Below are positions 17,879 to 25,992 of a stretch of DNA of 64,000 bases, piece by piece. The position numbers and the translations under genes are program-made. The DNA comes from Lonepinella sp051851555 (GTDB lineage: Bacteria > Pseudomonadota > Gammaproteobacteria > Enterobacterales > Pasteurellaceae), in assembly GCF_051851555.1 (NCBI RefSeq), contig NZ_JBPDVH010000003.1:1-64000 (forward strand). The letters run 5' to 3'. The first letter of the stretch is position 1; every line of letters starts with the position of its first letter. The notes beneath the pieces were generated by a model that made no database searches, was not told the origin of the DNA, and was given only the letters and a program-made list of their open reading frames with translations.

Positions 17879-19252
17879 TTATTTGCTTGAATAATATCCA
17901 CCCATTGCACTATAAATGGCATTTTCGTTTTGAAGTACCGCATATTTCGCATTTAAGATAGCCACTTGAGAGGCTTTCTCGGTATTCGCCGCTGTTAACC
18001 ATTCTCTTAACTCTGATACCCCAGCGTTATAACGATTTTGATAGTATTTGGTAATCCGTTGATCATAATCGTATTTTTTCTTCAAATTGGTATAATTTTG
18101 TTGCGATTGGGTATAAGCAAAATAGTTAGTGTCAATTTCATTTAATGCCGTGGTAATGCCTTGTTCATAGGTGACACGAGCTGACTCATAAGCTGCCTCG
18201 GAAATTTTGACATTCCATTTTACGTGGTTCCAATCTAAGAACGGTAAGCTAATGCCTAAGGCACCGGCTGCAATAGGATTGCTTAAGGCCGATCCCACTG
18301 TGGTGGCACTAGAGGACAAGGTACCACTTAAACTAAGCGTTGGGAACCAAGATTTTTGCGTCGCCTTGGCATCTTTAAATGCACTGCTTAAACGGAATAA
18401 ATTGCCTTTTACATCTGGACGATTCGCAATAGTCGATACCGGTACATTTAAATTCACGCCTGCAGTTTTCACATTTAAAATATGTGGAAAATTAATATCT
18501 AACGCTTGATCTGGTTTTAAATTCAATAAATTACGTAAAGTTTGCTCTGCAGTTTTACGTTGAGTTTGGTACGCAATTAAACTGTTCCGAGCTGACAAAA
18601 CCGCCTGTTGTGCTTGGTCGGTACTGGCACGGTCGGCCACACCTTGTGCTAAACGGTTTTGCATAATGTTGTTGATTTGTCCGTAGTAGCTAATCGTGTC
18701 GTTGGTGGCTGAAATCGCATCATTGAGATAAGCAAGTTGATAATAGGTCACTACAACAGAGTTAACCAAGGAAAGGCGAGTGGCCTCTAAATCTTGTTGG
18801 GTGGCTTTGTAGGTCCATTCGCCGGCATCGGCGGCATCCGCTAATCGACGCCATAAATCTAAAGTATAACTCACGCCCAATGAGCCACCATGGCTAATAG
18901 TGGAATTGGCATGGGTGTCGGTACGACGGCTAGCAGAAGAACTTGCAGAACCATTAAAACTTGGTACTAAATCTGCACCCAATAAATTGGCTTGGTAAAG
19001 AGCTGAGTTGACAGAAATAGCGGCTTTGGCTAAATCTTTATTATTTAATAAGGCTTGTTCAACCACTTGGTTTAATTGTGCATCATTGTACAATGTCCAC
19101 CAGTTTTCTTTGATGTTGTATTGTTGAGTAAGCTGTTCATATTGTTGATAGTCTTGTTGGCTAGTTTGGTAGCTATCTTCAATATTACTGGCACAGCCGG
19201 CTAAGGCTGTCGATAAAATCACAGTGAAAGCGATTTTGTTTAGTTTTAACAT
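17879..19252 (-). CDS. Outer-membrane efflux lipoprotein (NodT/CusC type)
   Basis: Outer-membrane channel subunit for the adjacent MacAB pump, 457 residues. The signal peptide ends in the lipobox LAGC (Cys about residue 20), placing it in the NodT/CusC lipoprotein branch rather than with soluble-signal TolC. Two repeated outer-membrane-factor halves are visible (SLGVSYTLDLWRR, then ALGISLPFLDWNHVK). I use the ATG at 19252; a longer frame to 19312 runs through an intergenic repeat. It is third in the macA-macB order, with 156 bases and its own palindromic operator between. Confidence 0.87.
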   Translation of the reverse strand: MLKLNKIAFTVILSTALAGCASNIEDSYQTSQQDYQQYEQLTQQYNIKENWWTLYNDAQLNQVVEQALLNNKDLAKAAISVNSALYQANLLGADLVPSFNGSASSSASRRTDTHANSTISHGGSLGVSYTLDLWRRLADAADAGEWTYKATQQDLEATRLSLVNSVVVTYYQLAYLNDAISATNDTISYYGQINNIMQNRLAQGVADRASTDQAQQAVLSARNSLIAYQTQRKTAEQTLRNLLNLKPDQALDINFPHILNVKTAGVNLNVPVSTIANRPDVKGNLFRLSSAFKDAKATQKSWFPTLSLSGTLSSSATTVGSALSNPIAAGALGISLPFLDWNHVKWNVKISEAAYESARVTYEQGITTALNEIDTNYFAYTQSQQNYTNLKKKYDYDQRITKYYQNRYNAGVSELREWLTAANTEKASQVAILNAKYAVLQNENAIYSAMGGYYSSK

Positions 19253-19273
19253 ATTTTGTCCTTTAATATAATC

Positions 19274-19336
19274 GTTGGGACGTATTGCATACCCCAAAAA
19301 CAGATCGAGCAATAGGGCGTATGCAATACGCCCCTA
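19274..19336. repeat. 63-bp inverted-repeat element, copy 1
   Basis: Arms of the type GGGGCGTATTGCATACGCCC face each other around a short AACAGAT-GAGCAA centre. The left arm has decayed at a few positions. The same element, centre included, is at 45363-45425 in opposite orientation. Confidence 0.8.
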
Positions 19337-19350
19337 CATCAAATTGTAAT

Positions 19351-19370
19351 AAATGAACGTTCGTTCATTT
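19351..19370. promoter_or_regulatory. TetR-type operator palindrome
   Basis: AAATGAACG-TT-CGTTCATTT is a perfect dyad with 9-base arms, the form bound by AcrR/MtrR-like TetR repressors of efflux genes. It lies about 100 bases upstream of the outer-membrane factor and after the macB stop. No TetR gene is in the window. Confidence 0.6.
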
Positions 19371-19408
19371 TGACTTGCTTATTCTAACAGAAAAATAAAA
19401 ATTTTCTA

Positions 19409-21343
19409 CTATTCTCTCGCCAAAGCATTAATCGGATTTAACTGTGACGCATTTTTCGCTGGCATATAACCAAATACCACACCAATTAACGTGGAGCAGA
19501 GTACCGCAGAAATAATCGAGAAACTGGAAAATACCATGGTGAAATCCGTCATAAACAGATTAAAAATGGTACCAAATAACACCGATAATACAATGCCAGT
19601 CAGCCCACCAATTAAACAAATTAAGATCGCCTCAATCAAAAACTGTTGCAGAATATTAGCTTGTCTGGCACCGATTGCCATACGAACCCCAATTTCTTTG
19701 GTGCGTTCTGTGACGGAAACTAACATAATATTCATCACACCAATACCGCCTACCACTAAGGAAATCAACGCAATAGAGGAAATTAACAACGTCATGGTAT
19801 TGGTGGTGGCTTCAATGGTTTGTTTAATGGTATCGGTATTCATCACGAAAAAGTCTTTTTTGCCATGGCGAACTTGCAATAAATTGGTTAAGCCCTTTTC
19901 TGCCACCGTGGAATTGACATCATCACGAATTTTTACCGTAATGCTATCAATTTTTTGATTGCCTGAAATTTTATTCATGGCCGTCGTGTAGGGAAGATAA
20001 AGTTTCAAACTGCTACTACTTCCGCCCATATTATTGTTTGATTTAGCTACACCAATGACTTTCAACGGCTTTTTATTCACCATTAAAATTTCGCCAAGTG
20101 GATCTTTATTGGGGAAAATTTGATTCACCGTATTATCATCAATCACCACCACATTTTCATTATTTTTCACCTCATCTGCGGTGAAAATTTTGCCATTTTC
20201 AGTGGTTAACCCTTTCACGTTAAAATATTGTTCCCCTACGCCATACACTTGAGCAGTAAAACTTTGGCTACCATAAGTTAGCGTTCCGCTCACGGAGCTA
20301 TTTGGAGTGGAACTTTCAATATAACTTTGTTTGGCGAGAATATCGCTGTCGTTAACGGTTAAATTCTGGTTTTTATCAGCGTGTCGATCACCAAAACCGG
20401 TACCGTTAAAAATGTCCATAGTATTGGTTCCCATGGAATTAATATTGGCCAGAATTTTTTGCTGAGAACCGTTACCTAAGGCCACCACACAAACCACCGA
20501 CGTGATCCCAATAATAATCCCCAACATGGTTAATAGGGAACGCATTTTATGTGCCACAATGGCCTTGACCGACATACGGAATGATTCCATAAATTGATCT
20601 TTATAGAAACTGAACGCGTTTTTATTAATTTTAGGCGTAGTGTCTTTGTGGGCAATTAAATCACTTTTGCGAGTATCTTCAATAATCCGACCATCTTTAA
20701 TTTCAATCACTCGATTAGCAAATTCCGCCACATTTTTGTCATGGGTCACCAAAATAATGGTATGCCCCTCACCGTGGAGTTGAGTTAAAATTTCCATCAC
20801 AGTTTCGCCACTTTTGCTGTCTAATGCCCCTGTGGGTTCGTCCGCTAAAATAATTTCCCCCCCGTTCATCAAGGCTCGAGCAATACTCACACGTTGCTGT
20901 TGACCGCCTGAAAGTTGGCTCGGTTTATTTTCTAATTTATCGCCTAAGCCTAATTTATCCAGCAAACTCCCTGCACGAGCTAAACGAGTTTGTTGATCGA
21001 CGCCGGCATAAATTGCCGGAAGTGCTACATTTTCCACCGCACTTAAGGTGGAAAGCAAATTATAACGTTGGAAAATAAAGCCAAATTTTTGCTGACGTAA
21101 ATCAGAAAGTTGGTCACGATTTAAATGACTAACTTCTTGGTTGTCAATTTTATAAGATCCAGACGTCGCCGTATCCAAACAACCAATAATATTCATCAGG
21201 GTGGATTTACCTGAACCCGATTGTCCAATAATGGCAATAAAATCGCCTTTTTTAATGTCTAGATCAATGTCTTTTAAAATCTGCGTACGGTTTTCGCCCT
21301 CACCAAAAAATTTGGTGATGCCTTTGATTTCAATAATATTCAT
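19409..21343 (-). CDS. macB: Macrolide export ATP-binding/permease protein
   Basis: Inner-membrane ABC transporter of the MacAB-OMF tripartite pump, 644 residues. The N-terminal ATPase has Walker A GQSGSGKSTLM, signature LSGGQQQRVSIARAL and Walker B ILADEPTGAL. The membrane part has one helix near residue 275, a large periplasmic domain and three C-terminal helices with the VMLVSVTERTKEIGVRMAIG coupling segment of the MacB/FtsX superfamily. macA ends 27 bases upstream, so it is the same operon. Confidence 0.95.
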   Translation of the reverse strand: MNIIEIKGITKFFGEGENRTQILKDIDLDIKKGDFIAIIGQSGSGKSTLMNIIGCLDTATSGSYKIDNQEVSHLNRDQLSDLRQQKFGFIFQRYNLLSTLSAVENVALPAIYAGVDQQTRLARAGSLLDKLGLGDKLENKPSQLSGGQQQRVSIARALMNGGEIILADEPTGALDSKSGETVMEILTQLHGEGHTIILVTHDKNVAEFANRVIEIKDGRIIEDTRKSDLIAHKDTTPKINKNAFSFYKDQFMESFRMSVKAIVAHKMRSLLTMLGIIIGITSVVCVVALGNGSQQKILANINSMGTNTMDIFNGTGFGDRHADKNQNLTVNDSDILAKQSYIESSTPNSSVSGTLTYGSQSFTAQVYGVGEQYFNVKGLTTENGKIFTADEVKNNENVVVIDDNTVNQIFPNKDPLGEILMVNKKPLKVIGVAKSNNNMGGSSSSLKLYLPYTTAMNKISGNQKIDSITVKIRDDVNSTVAEKGLTNLLQVRHGKKDFFVMNTDTIKQTIEATTNTMTLLISSIALISLVVGGIGVMNIMLVSVTERTKEIGVRMAIGARQANILQQFLIEAILICLIGGLTGIVLSVLFGTIFNLFMTDFTMVFSSFSIISAVLCSTLIGVVFGYMPAKNASQLNPINALARE

Positions 21344-21370
21344 AAAATTATCTCTTTTTACACCGCAGTT

Positions 21371-22534
21371 TTAAAATATTCTTGGGCCACGATTGCTATT
21401 GCCCACGGTTTCACCCTCAGCCACTTGCGAAGTGATGACTTTATCGCCCTCGTTTAAACCCGATAAGATTTGCGTATTCACATCGTCATTTAAACCAATG
21501 GTCACGTCACGTTTTTCCACTTGTTTATTCTCGTTTAACACATTGACATACACCTTATTACCGTCTTTTTGTAAACTTGTGGTCGGCACTAATAAGGCAT
21601 CTTTCACATCGGCAATGGTAATGGTATTTTGCGTGGTCATCCCAATACGTAATTTGCCCTCTGGGTTATCCACTACCACATTCGCATAGTAATACACCGC
21701 ATTGGTATCCGTGACATCTTCGGTATAGCCGTTATCGGTTAAGGTCGTCATGGCCGGATCCACGGAATTAATTTCTGCATGATATTTCGTATTCGGATCG
21801 GAGAGCGTGGTAAACTCAATGGGCATACCTTGTTTCACTTTGGTAATATCACCCTCGGAAATTTCTGGTTTAATCAGCATTTTGCTTAAATCTGCCACTT
21901 GTACGATAGTCGGCGTAGTTTGATTGGCGTTCACGGTTTGTCCGACGGAAACCGGAATCGAAATCACCGTACCGTTTAACGGAGAAACAATTTTGGTATA
22001 ACCTAAATTGGTTTGAGCCGTACTGACTTCAATTTCCGATTGTTTAATCGAGGCTTCCACGCTTTCAATATCGGCTTCTGCACTGGATAGGGTATTTTTC
22101 GCCGTATTCACATCATCTAAGGTGGCAGAATTTTGTTTGTATAACTTCGACATCCGATTATAAGCAGACAATGCCACATCATAAGCGGTTTTCTTGGCTT
22201 TCAATTGTGCTTGATAAGAAGAAAGTTGTGCTTGAGCCGTGTTCAGGCTGTTAACTTGGGTTTTGGAATCAATTTCCGCGATTAAATCGCCCTCTTTCAC
22301 CTCTTGCCCTAAGCTCACGTGAATTTTCTCAATTTTTCCTGAAACCTGTGCACCGACTTCCACACGGTTATAGCTCCGCACCGTGCCACTGGCTATCACT
22401 GATTTTTGCAAATTGCCACGGCTTACCGTTTCGGTTAAATAGGTGACTTGTGATCCTTGATCTGCTTTAAAATAAAACCAAGCTGCCGCACCCAAGGCAA
22501 GGATAATGACCGCAATTAATAATTTTTTCATCAT
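21371..22534 (-). CDS. macA: Macrolide efflux periplasmic adaptor
   Basis: Membrane-fusion protein linking MacB to the outer-membrane channel, 387 residues (386 if the second ATG is used). There is an N-terminal anchor helix (LLIAVIILALGAAAWFYF), a lipoyl half-motif (SGTVRSYNRVEVGAQVSG), a coiled-coil hairpin rich in Ala/Gln/Lys (about 95-180) and the second lipoyl half (IVSPLNGTVISIPVSVGQ). It is the first gene of the operon and diverges from glnS across 194 bases that must hold both promoters. Confidence 0.94.
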   Translation of the reverse strand: MMKKLLIAVIILALGAAAWFYFKADQGSQVTYLTETVSRGNLQKSVIASGTVRSYNRVEVGAQVSGKIEKIHVSLGQEVKEGDLIAEIDSKTQVNSLNTAQAQLSSYQAQLKAKKTAYDVALSAYNRMSKLYKQNSATLDDVNTAKNTLSSAEADIESVEASIKQSEIEVSTAQTNLGYTKIVSPLNGTVISIPVSVGQTVNANQTTPTIVQVADLSKMLIKPEISEGDITKVKQGMPIEFTTLSDPNTKYHAEINSVDPAMTTLTDNGYTEDVTDTNAVYYYANVVVDNPEGKLRIGMTTQNTITIADVKDALLVPTTSLQKDGNKVYVNVLNENKQVEKRDVTIGLNDDVNTQILSGLNEGDKVITSQVAEGETVGNSNRGPRIF

Positions 22535-22728
22535 AATATGTCCGATAATAAATAAAAGTAATAGAAGTATAAGGGATAAATCTTAATAAATCCTTAAGTA
22601 TGATTGATAGATTGCATTTTTAGGAAAAAGTTGCAGGAAAAATTTCAAAGATTTTGTCCGCACTTTGTAATCTGACCGCAAACCGTGTAGAATAACCCCA
22701 ATTTTTTAACCGTTTAACTTTTGATGAT

Positions 22729-24393
22729 ATGACAACAGAAAATATTGAAACAAACGAAACTCGTCCGACGAACTTTATTCGTCAAATTATTGATGAAGAT
22801 TTAGCATCAGGAAAACATAGCAATGTTTACACACGTTTCCCGCCTGAACCCAATGGCTATTTACATATTGGCCACGCCAAATCGATTTGCTTGAATTTTG
22901 GTATTGCACAGGATTATCAAGGCAAATGTAACTTGCGTTTTGATGATACTAACCCAACCAAAGAAGATGTGGAATATGTGGACAGTATTAAGCAAGATGT
23001 GGAATGGCTCGGTTTCCATTGGGAGGGTGAACCGCATTATGCGTCAGATTATTTCGATCAGCTTTATGGTTATGCTATTGAATTAATTCAAAAAGGTTTG
23101 GCCTATGTAGATGAGCTTTCACCGGAACAAATGCGTGAATATCGTGGTACTTTAACCGAAGCTGGCAAAAACAGCCCATATCGTGATCGTCCGATTGAAG
23201 AAAATTTAGCCTTATTTGAAAAAATGAAAAACGGCGAAGTAGCCGAGGGCAAAATGAGCTTACGAGCCAAAATTGATATGAGTTCGCCATTTATGGTGAT
23301 GCGTGACCCTGTGATTTATCGGGTAAAATTCGCTAGTCACCATCAAACAGGGGATAAATGGTGCATTTACCCAATGTACGATTTCACTCATTGCATTTCC
23401 GATGCCATTGAACGCATTACCCACTCAATTTGTACCTTGGAATTTCAAGACAACCGCCGTTTATATGATTGGGTATTGGAGCATATTTCTATTGAACGTC
23501 CATTGCCACATCAATATGAATTTTCTCGTTTAAATTTAGAGGGAACCTTAACATCTAAACGTAAATTATTAAAATTAGTGGAAGAAAAAGCCGTAGATGG
23601 TTGGAACGATCCACGTATGCCAACAATTTCAGGCTTACGCCGTCGGGGTTATACGCCAGCTGCTTTGCGTGAATTTTGTCGCCGAATTGGGGTGACCAAA
23701 CAAGATAACGTGGTGGAATTTTCGGCGTTAGAAAGCTGTATTCGTGATGATTTAAACACCAATGCACCACGAGCCATGGCCGTGATTAATCCGCTAAAAA
23801 TCGTGATTGAAAACTTAAAAAATTCGGAAATTTTAACCGCACCTAATCATCCCAATCGGGAAGAATTAGGCACAAGAGAATTGCCGTTTACTCAAGAGCT
23901 TTATATCGATCAAGCAGATTTCCGTGAAGAAGCCAATAAACAATATAAACGTTTGGTATTGGGCAAAGAAGTGCGTTTACGTAATGCTTATGTGATTAAA
24001 GCCGAACGGGTGGAAAAAGATGCGGACGGCAATGTGACTTGTGTATATTGTTCTTACGACCCTGAAACCCTTGGTAAAAATCCTGCGGACGGTCGCAAAG
24101 TGAAAGGCGTGATTCATTGGGTGTCAGCCACAGAAAATAACCCAGCAGAATTTCGTCAATATAGCCGTTTATTTGATATGCCAAACCCCGGGGCAGAAGA
24201 GGATATTATTGCCGCCATTAACCCAAATTCGTTGGTGGTAAAACAAGGTTTTGTAGAAAAATCTTTAGTCAATGCAAAAGCGGAACAAGCCTATCAATTT
24301 GAACGTGAAGGCTATTATTGTGCGGATAACAAAGACAGCCGTGCAGATCATTTAGTGTTTAATCTCACCGTGAGTTTAAAAGAAGGATTTTAG
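22729..24393 (+). CDS. glnS: Glutaminyl-tRNA synthetase
   Basis: Class I aminoacyl-tRNA synthetase charging tRNA-Gln, 554 residues, identical in length to the E. coli enzyme. HIGH is at residues 46-49 (PEPNGYLHIGHAKS) and the KMSKS-equivalent LTSKRK at about 274-279. The C-terminal beta-barrels for anticodon reading follow. An uptake signal lies just upstream. The stop codon is directly followed by the ATG of a small lipoprotein gene. Confidence 0.98.
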   Translation: MTTENIETNETRPTNFIRQIIDEDLASGKHSNVYTRFPPEPNGYLHIGHAKSICLNFGIAQDYQGKCNLRFDDTNPTKEDVEYVDSIKQDVEWLGFHWEGEPHYASDYFDQLYGYAIELIQKGLAYVDELSPEQMREYRGTLTEAGKNSPYRDRPIEENLALFEKMKNGEVAEGKMSLRAKIDMSSPFMVMRDPVIYRVKFASHHQTGDKWCIYPMYDFTHCISDAIERITHSICTLEFQDNRRLYDWVLEHISIERPLPHQYEFSRLNLEGTLTSKRKLLKLVEEKAVDGWNDPRMPTISGLRRRGYTPAALREFCRRIGVTKQDNVVEFSALESCIRDDLNTNAPRAMAVINPLKIVIENLKNSEILTAPNHPNREELGTRELPFTQELYIDQADFREEANKQYKRLVLGKEVRLRNAYVIKAERVEKDADGNVTCVYCSYDPETLGKNPADGRKVKGVIHWVSATENNPAEFRQYSRLFDMPNPGAEEDIIAAINPNSLVVKQGFVEKSLVNAKAEQAYQFEREGYYCADNKDSRADHLVFNLTVSLKEGF

Positions 24394-24540
24394 ATGAAAA
24401 AATTAGTGTTAGTCGTGTTGACCGCCTGTGTGTTAGTCGCCTGTTCACAACCAAAAGATATTTATTTTAATGGAGCAGAGGGATCACATTCTGGCATTAA
24501 ATATGATAAAAGTAGTGAATCCTTTGGGCTAAATCCTTAA
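24394..24540 (+). CDS. Small lipoprotein, 48 residues
   Basis: The ATG touches the glnS stop, so it is probably translated from the same mRNA. MKKLVLVVLTACVLVAC is a classic lipoprotein signal with lipobox LVAC; the mature part is about 32 polar residues (SQPKDIYFNGAEGSHSG and on). No family recognised. Confidence 0.65.
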   Translation: MKKLVLVVLTACVLVACSQPKDIYFNGAEGSHSGIKYDKSSESFGLNP

Positions 24541-24576
24541 GTCCCTCACCCTAACCCTCTCCCAAAGGGAGAGGGA
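24541..24576. repeat. GC-rich repeat hairpin after glnS operon
   Basis: CCCTCACCCTAACCCTCTCCC followed by GGGAGAGGGAATTTT: the CCCTCTCCC and GGGAGAGGG arms pair and are followed by TTTT, so it can act as a terminator. A related copy lies at 34262-34331. Confidence 0.6.
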
Positions 24577-24597
24577 ATTTTGTATTTATCATCAACA

Positions 24598-25038
24598 ATG
24601 ACAACATCTCAATCACTCCCTTTTTGGCAACAAAAATCGCTTTCTGAAATGACGGAATCGGAATGGGAATCCCTTTGTGACGGCTGTGGAAAATGTTGTT
24701 ACCGCAAATTTATTGAGGGACGAGGCAAGCGTGAACGCTTATATTACACCCGAATTGCCTGTGATTTATTAAACCTAGAAACAGGGAAGTGCGGTGATTA
24801 TTGCAATCGTTTTACATTAATTGATGACTGCACCAAACTGACCAAGAAAAATCTCGCTCAATTTAGTTGGTTGCCAGATACTTGTGCTTATCGTTTACTT
24901 TATGAGAACAAGCCATTATTTGACTGGCATCCGCTGATTTCCAATAATCCCAACTCCGTTAAACTCGCTGGTGTCATGATTAAAAACGGCATTCACGAAA
25001 AAGATGTGATTGATTGGTTTGAGTATGTCATAGATTAA
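24598..25038 (+). CDS. ycgN: UPF0260/YcgN-family cysteine-cluster protein
   Basis: A 146-residue member of the YkgJ/YcgN zinc- or iron-binding family of unknown function. The cluster C27-D-G-C30-G-K-C33-C34 is followed by further cysteines in KCGDYC, DDC and DTC. The start chosen is the ATG at 24598 (MTTSQSLPFW); a TTG 18 bases upstream is in frame. The 3' end overlaps the convergent antitoxin gene by four bases. Confidence 0.88.
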   Translation: MTTSQSLPFWQQKSLSEMTESEWESLCDGCGKCCYRKFIEGRGKRERLYYTRIACDLLNLETGKCGDYCNRFTLIDDCTKLTKKNLAQFSWLPDTCAYRLLYENKPLFDWHPLISNNPNSVKLAGVMIKNGIHEKDVIDWFEYVID

Positions 25039-25334
25039 ATCCGATAAATATGGCATTTCCCTGTTGGCATATCCACCGCAAGGCTTAATCTTCCGCCTAG
25101 CGTTTCCACATAGCGTTTTAGCGTGGAGAGTTTTAATTCATTACCACGTTGTTCAATTTGTGCCACCGCAGGTTGAGAAATACCGAGAGATTTAGCTAAT
25201 TCTTTTTGTGACATTTCTAGTTCTTCGCGTAAATTAGATAATCTTGCTTCAAGAATAAGTTCTTCGGCTTCTTGTTGTATTTCTTTTTGTTCCTCTGGGG
25301 TAAATGTGGCAAGTAAGTCATCTAAGGTTTTCAT
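25035..25334 (-). CDS. higA: HigA-type helix-turn-helix antitoxin
   Basis: A 99-residue XRE-family protein with helix-turn-helix MSQKELAKSLGISQPAVAQIE at about residues 42-62. The N-terminal acidic helices probably bind the toxin. It follows the toxin gene by four bases, the HigBA order. It should repress the shared promoter upstream of the toxin. Confidence 0.85.
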   Translation of the reverse strand: MKTLDDLLATFTPEEQKEIQQEAEELILEARLSNLREELEMSQKELAKSLGISQPAVAQIEQRGNELKLSTLKRYVETLGGRLSLAVDMPTGKCHIYRI

Positions 25335-25338
25335 TATG

Positions 25339-25722
25339 TTACTCCAATGTTTTTAAATAAGTGGTAAATTCTTGATCAGCTAGACGGATCATATGCTTAT
25401 AAAATAATTTGTCATTACTTTTATCACCAGCACATAGCACGATAGCTTGACGTAGTGGATCAAATGCAAAAAAAGCTCGTAATGGCCTACCATTATGTTG
25501 AATGCGTAATTCTTTCATATTGGCATATTTTGACCCATTAACAGTATCAGCATAAGGTCTTGATAAATAGGGCCCAGCCATTTTTAATATCGTTAATGCT
25601 CGAGTAACACTTCGTTGTGTTTCTCTATTTTGTTGTTGTACCCAATCCCAAAAACAATCTGTTAATAGCACTGTCCATTCTTTTTTTGGCTTTTCTTCGT
25701 CAGTATTTTCTGTATAACTCAT
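25339..25722 (-). CDS. higB: RelE/HigB-like (Gp49 family) toxin
   Basis: A 127-residue protein of the phage-derived Gp49/HigB group within the RelE superfamily, which are mRNA-cleaving toxins. Typical elements are GPYLSRPYADTVNGSKYANMKELRI, here at about residues 51-75, and RAFFAFDPLRQAIVLCAGDKS. The N-terminal 15 residues are acidic and poorly conserved, so the true start could be slightly downstream. It is transcribed ahead of its antitoxin. Confidence 0.83.
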   Translation of the reverse strand: MSYTENTDEEKPKKEWTVLLTDCFWDWVQQQNRETQRSVTRALTILKMAGPYLSRPYADTVNGSKYANMKELRIQHNGRPLRAFFAFDPLRQAIVLCAGDKSNDKLFYKHMIRLADQEFTTYLKTLE

Positions 25723-25839
25723 AACTTATTCTCCTTGCATTTTATAACTTACAGCTTATTTGTCAAGTTGCTCGTTTGTACGATTGAAACGAGAACATAA
25801 CGCAAAATAATACTTGCAACAAACTTTGCTGTTTAAGTT

Positions 25840-25855
25840 TGGAATCTAGATCACA
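25840..25855. promoter_or_regulatory. Possible second CRP half-site
   Basis: TGGAA-N6-TCACA: the right half matches the CRP consensus, the left half poorly. It lies 67 bases upstream of the better site. Confidence 0.25.
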
Positions 25856-25906
25856 AAAATCCATTTTACAACTCGCCCCACTGTGATCCTGCGAATGATT
25901 GACAAA

Positions 25907-25922
25907 TATGACAAAGATCACA
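25907..25922. promoter_or_regulatory. CRP-like site upstream of malQ-glg
   Basis: TATGA-CAAAGA-TCACA differs from TGTGA-N6-TCACA at one base and lies 71-86 bases upstream of the malQ ATG. This suggests cAMP-CRP control of the glycogen genes, as known in enterics. Confidence 0.5.
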
Positions 25923-25992
25923 AAATTCAACTAAATTGATTGTGTTTATTGTTGACCTTGTTAGAATATAACCAGAAACTTGAGGTACGCCT

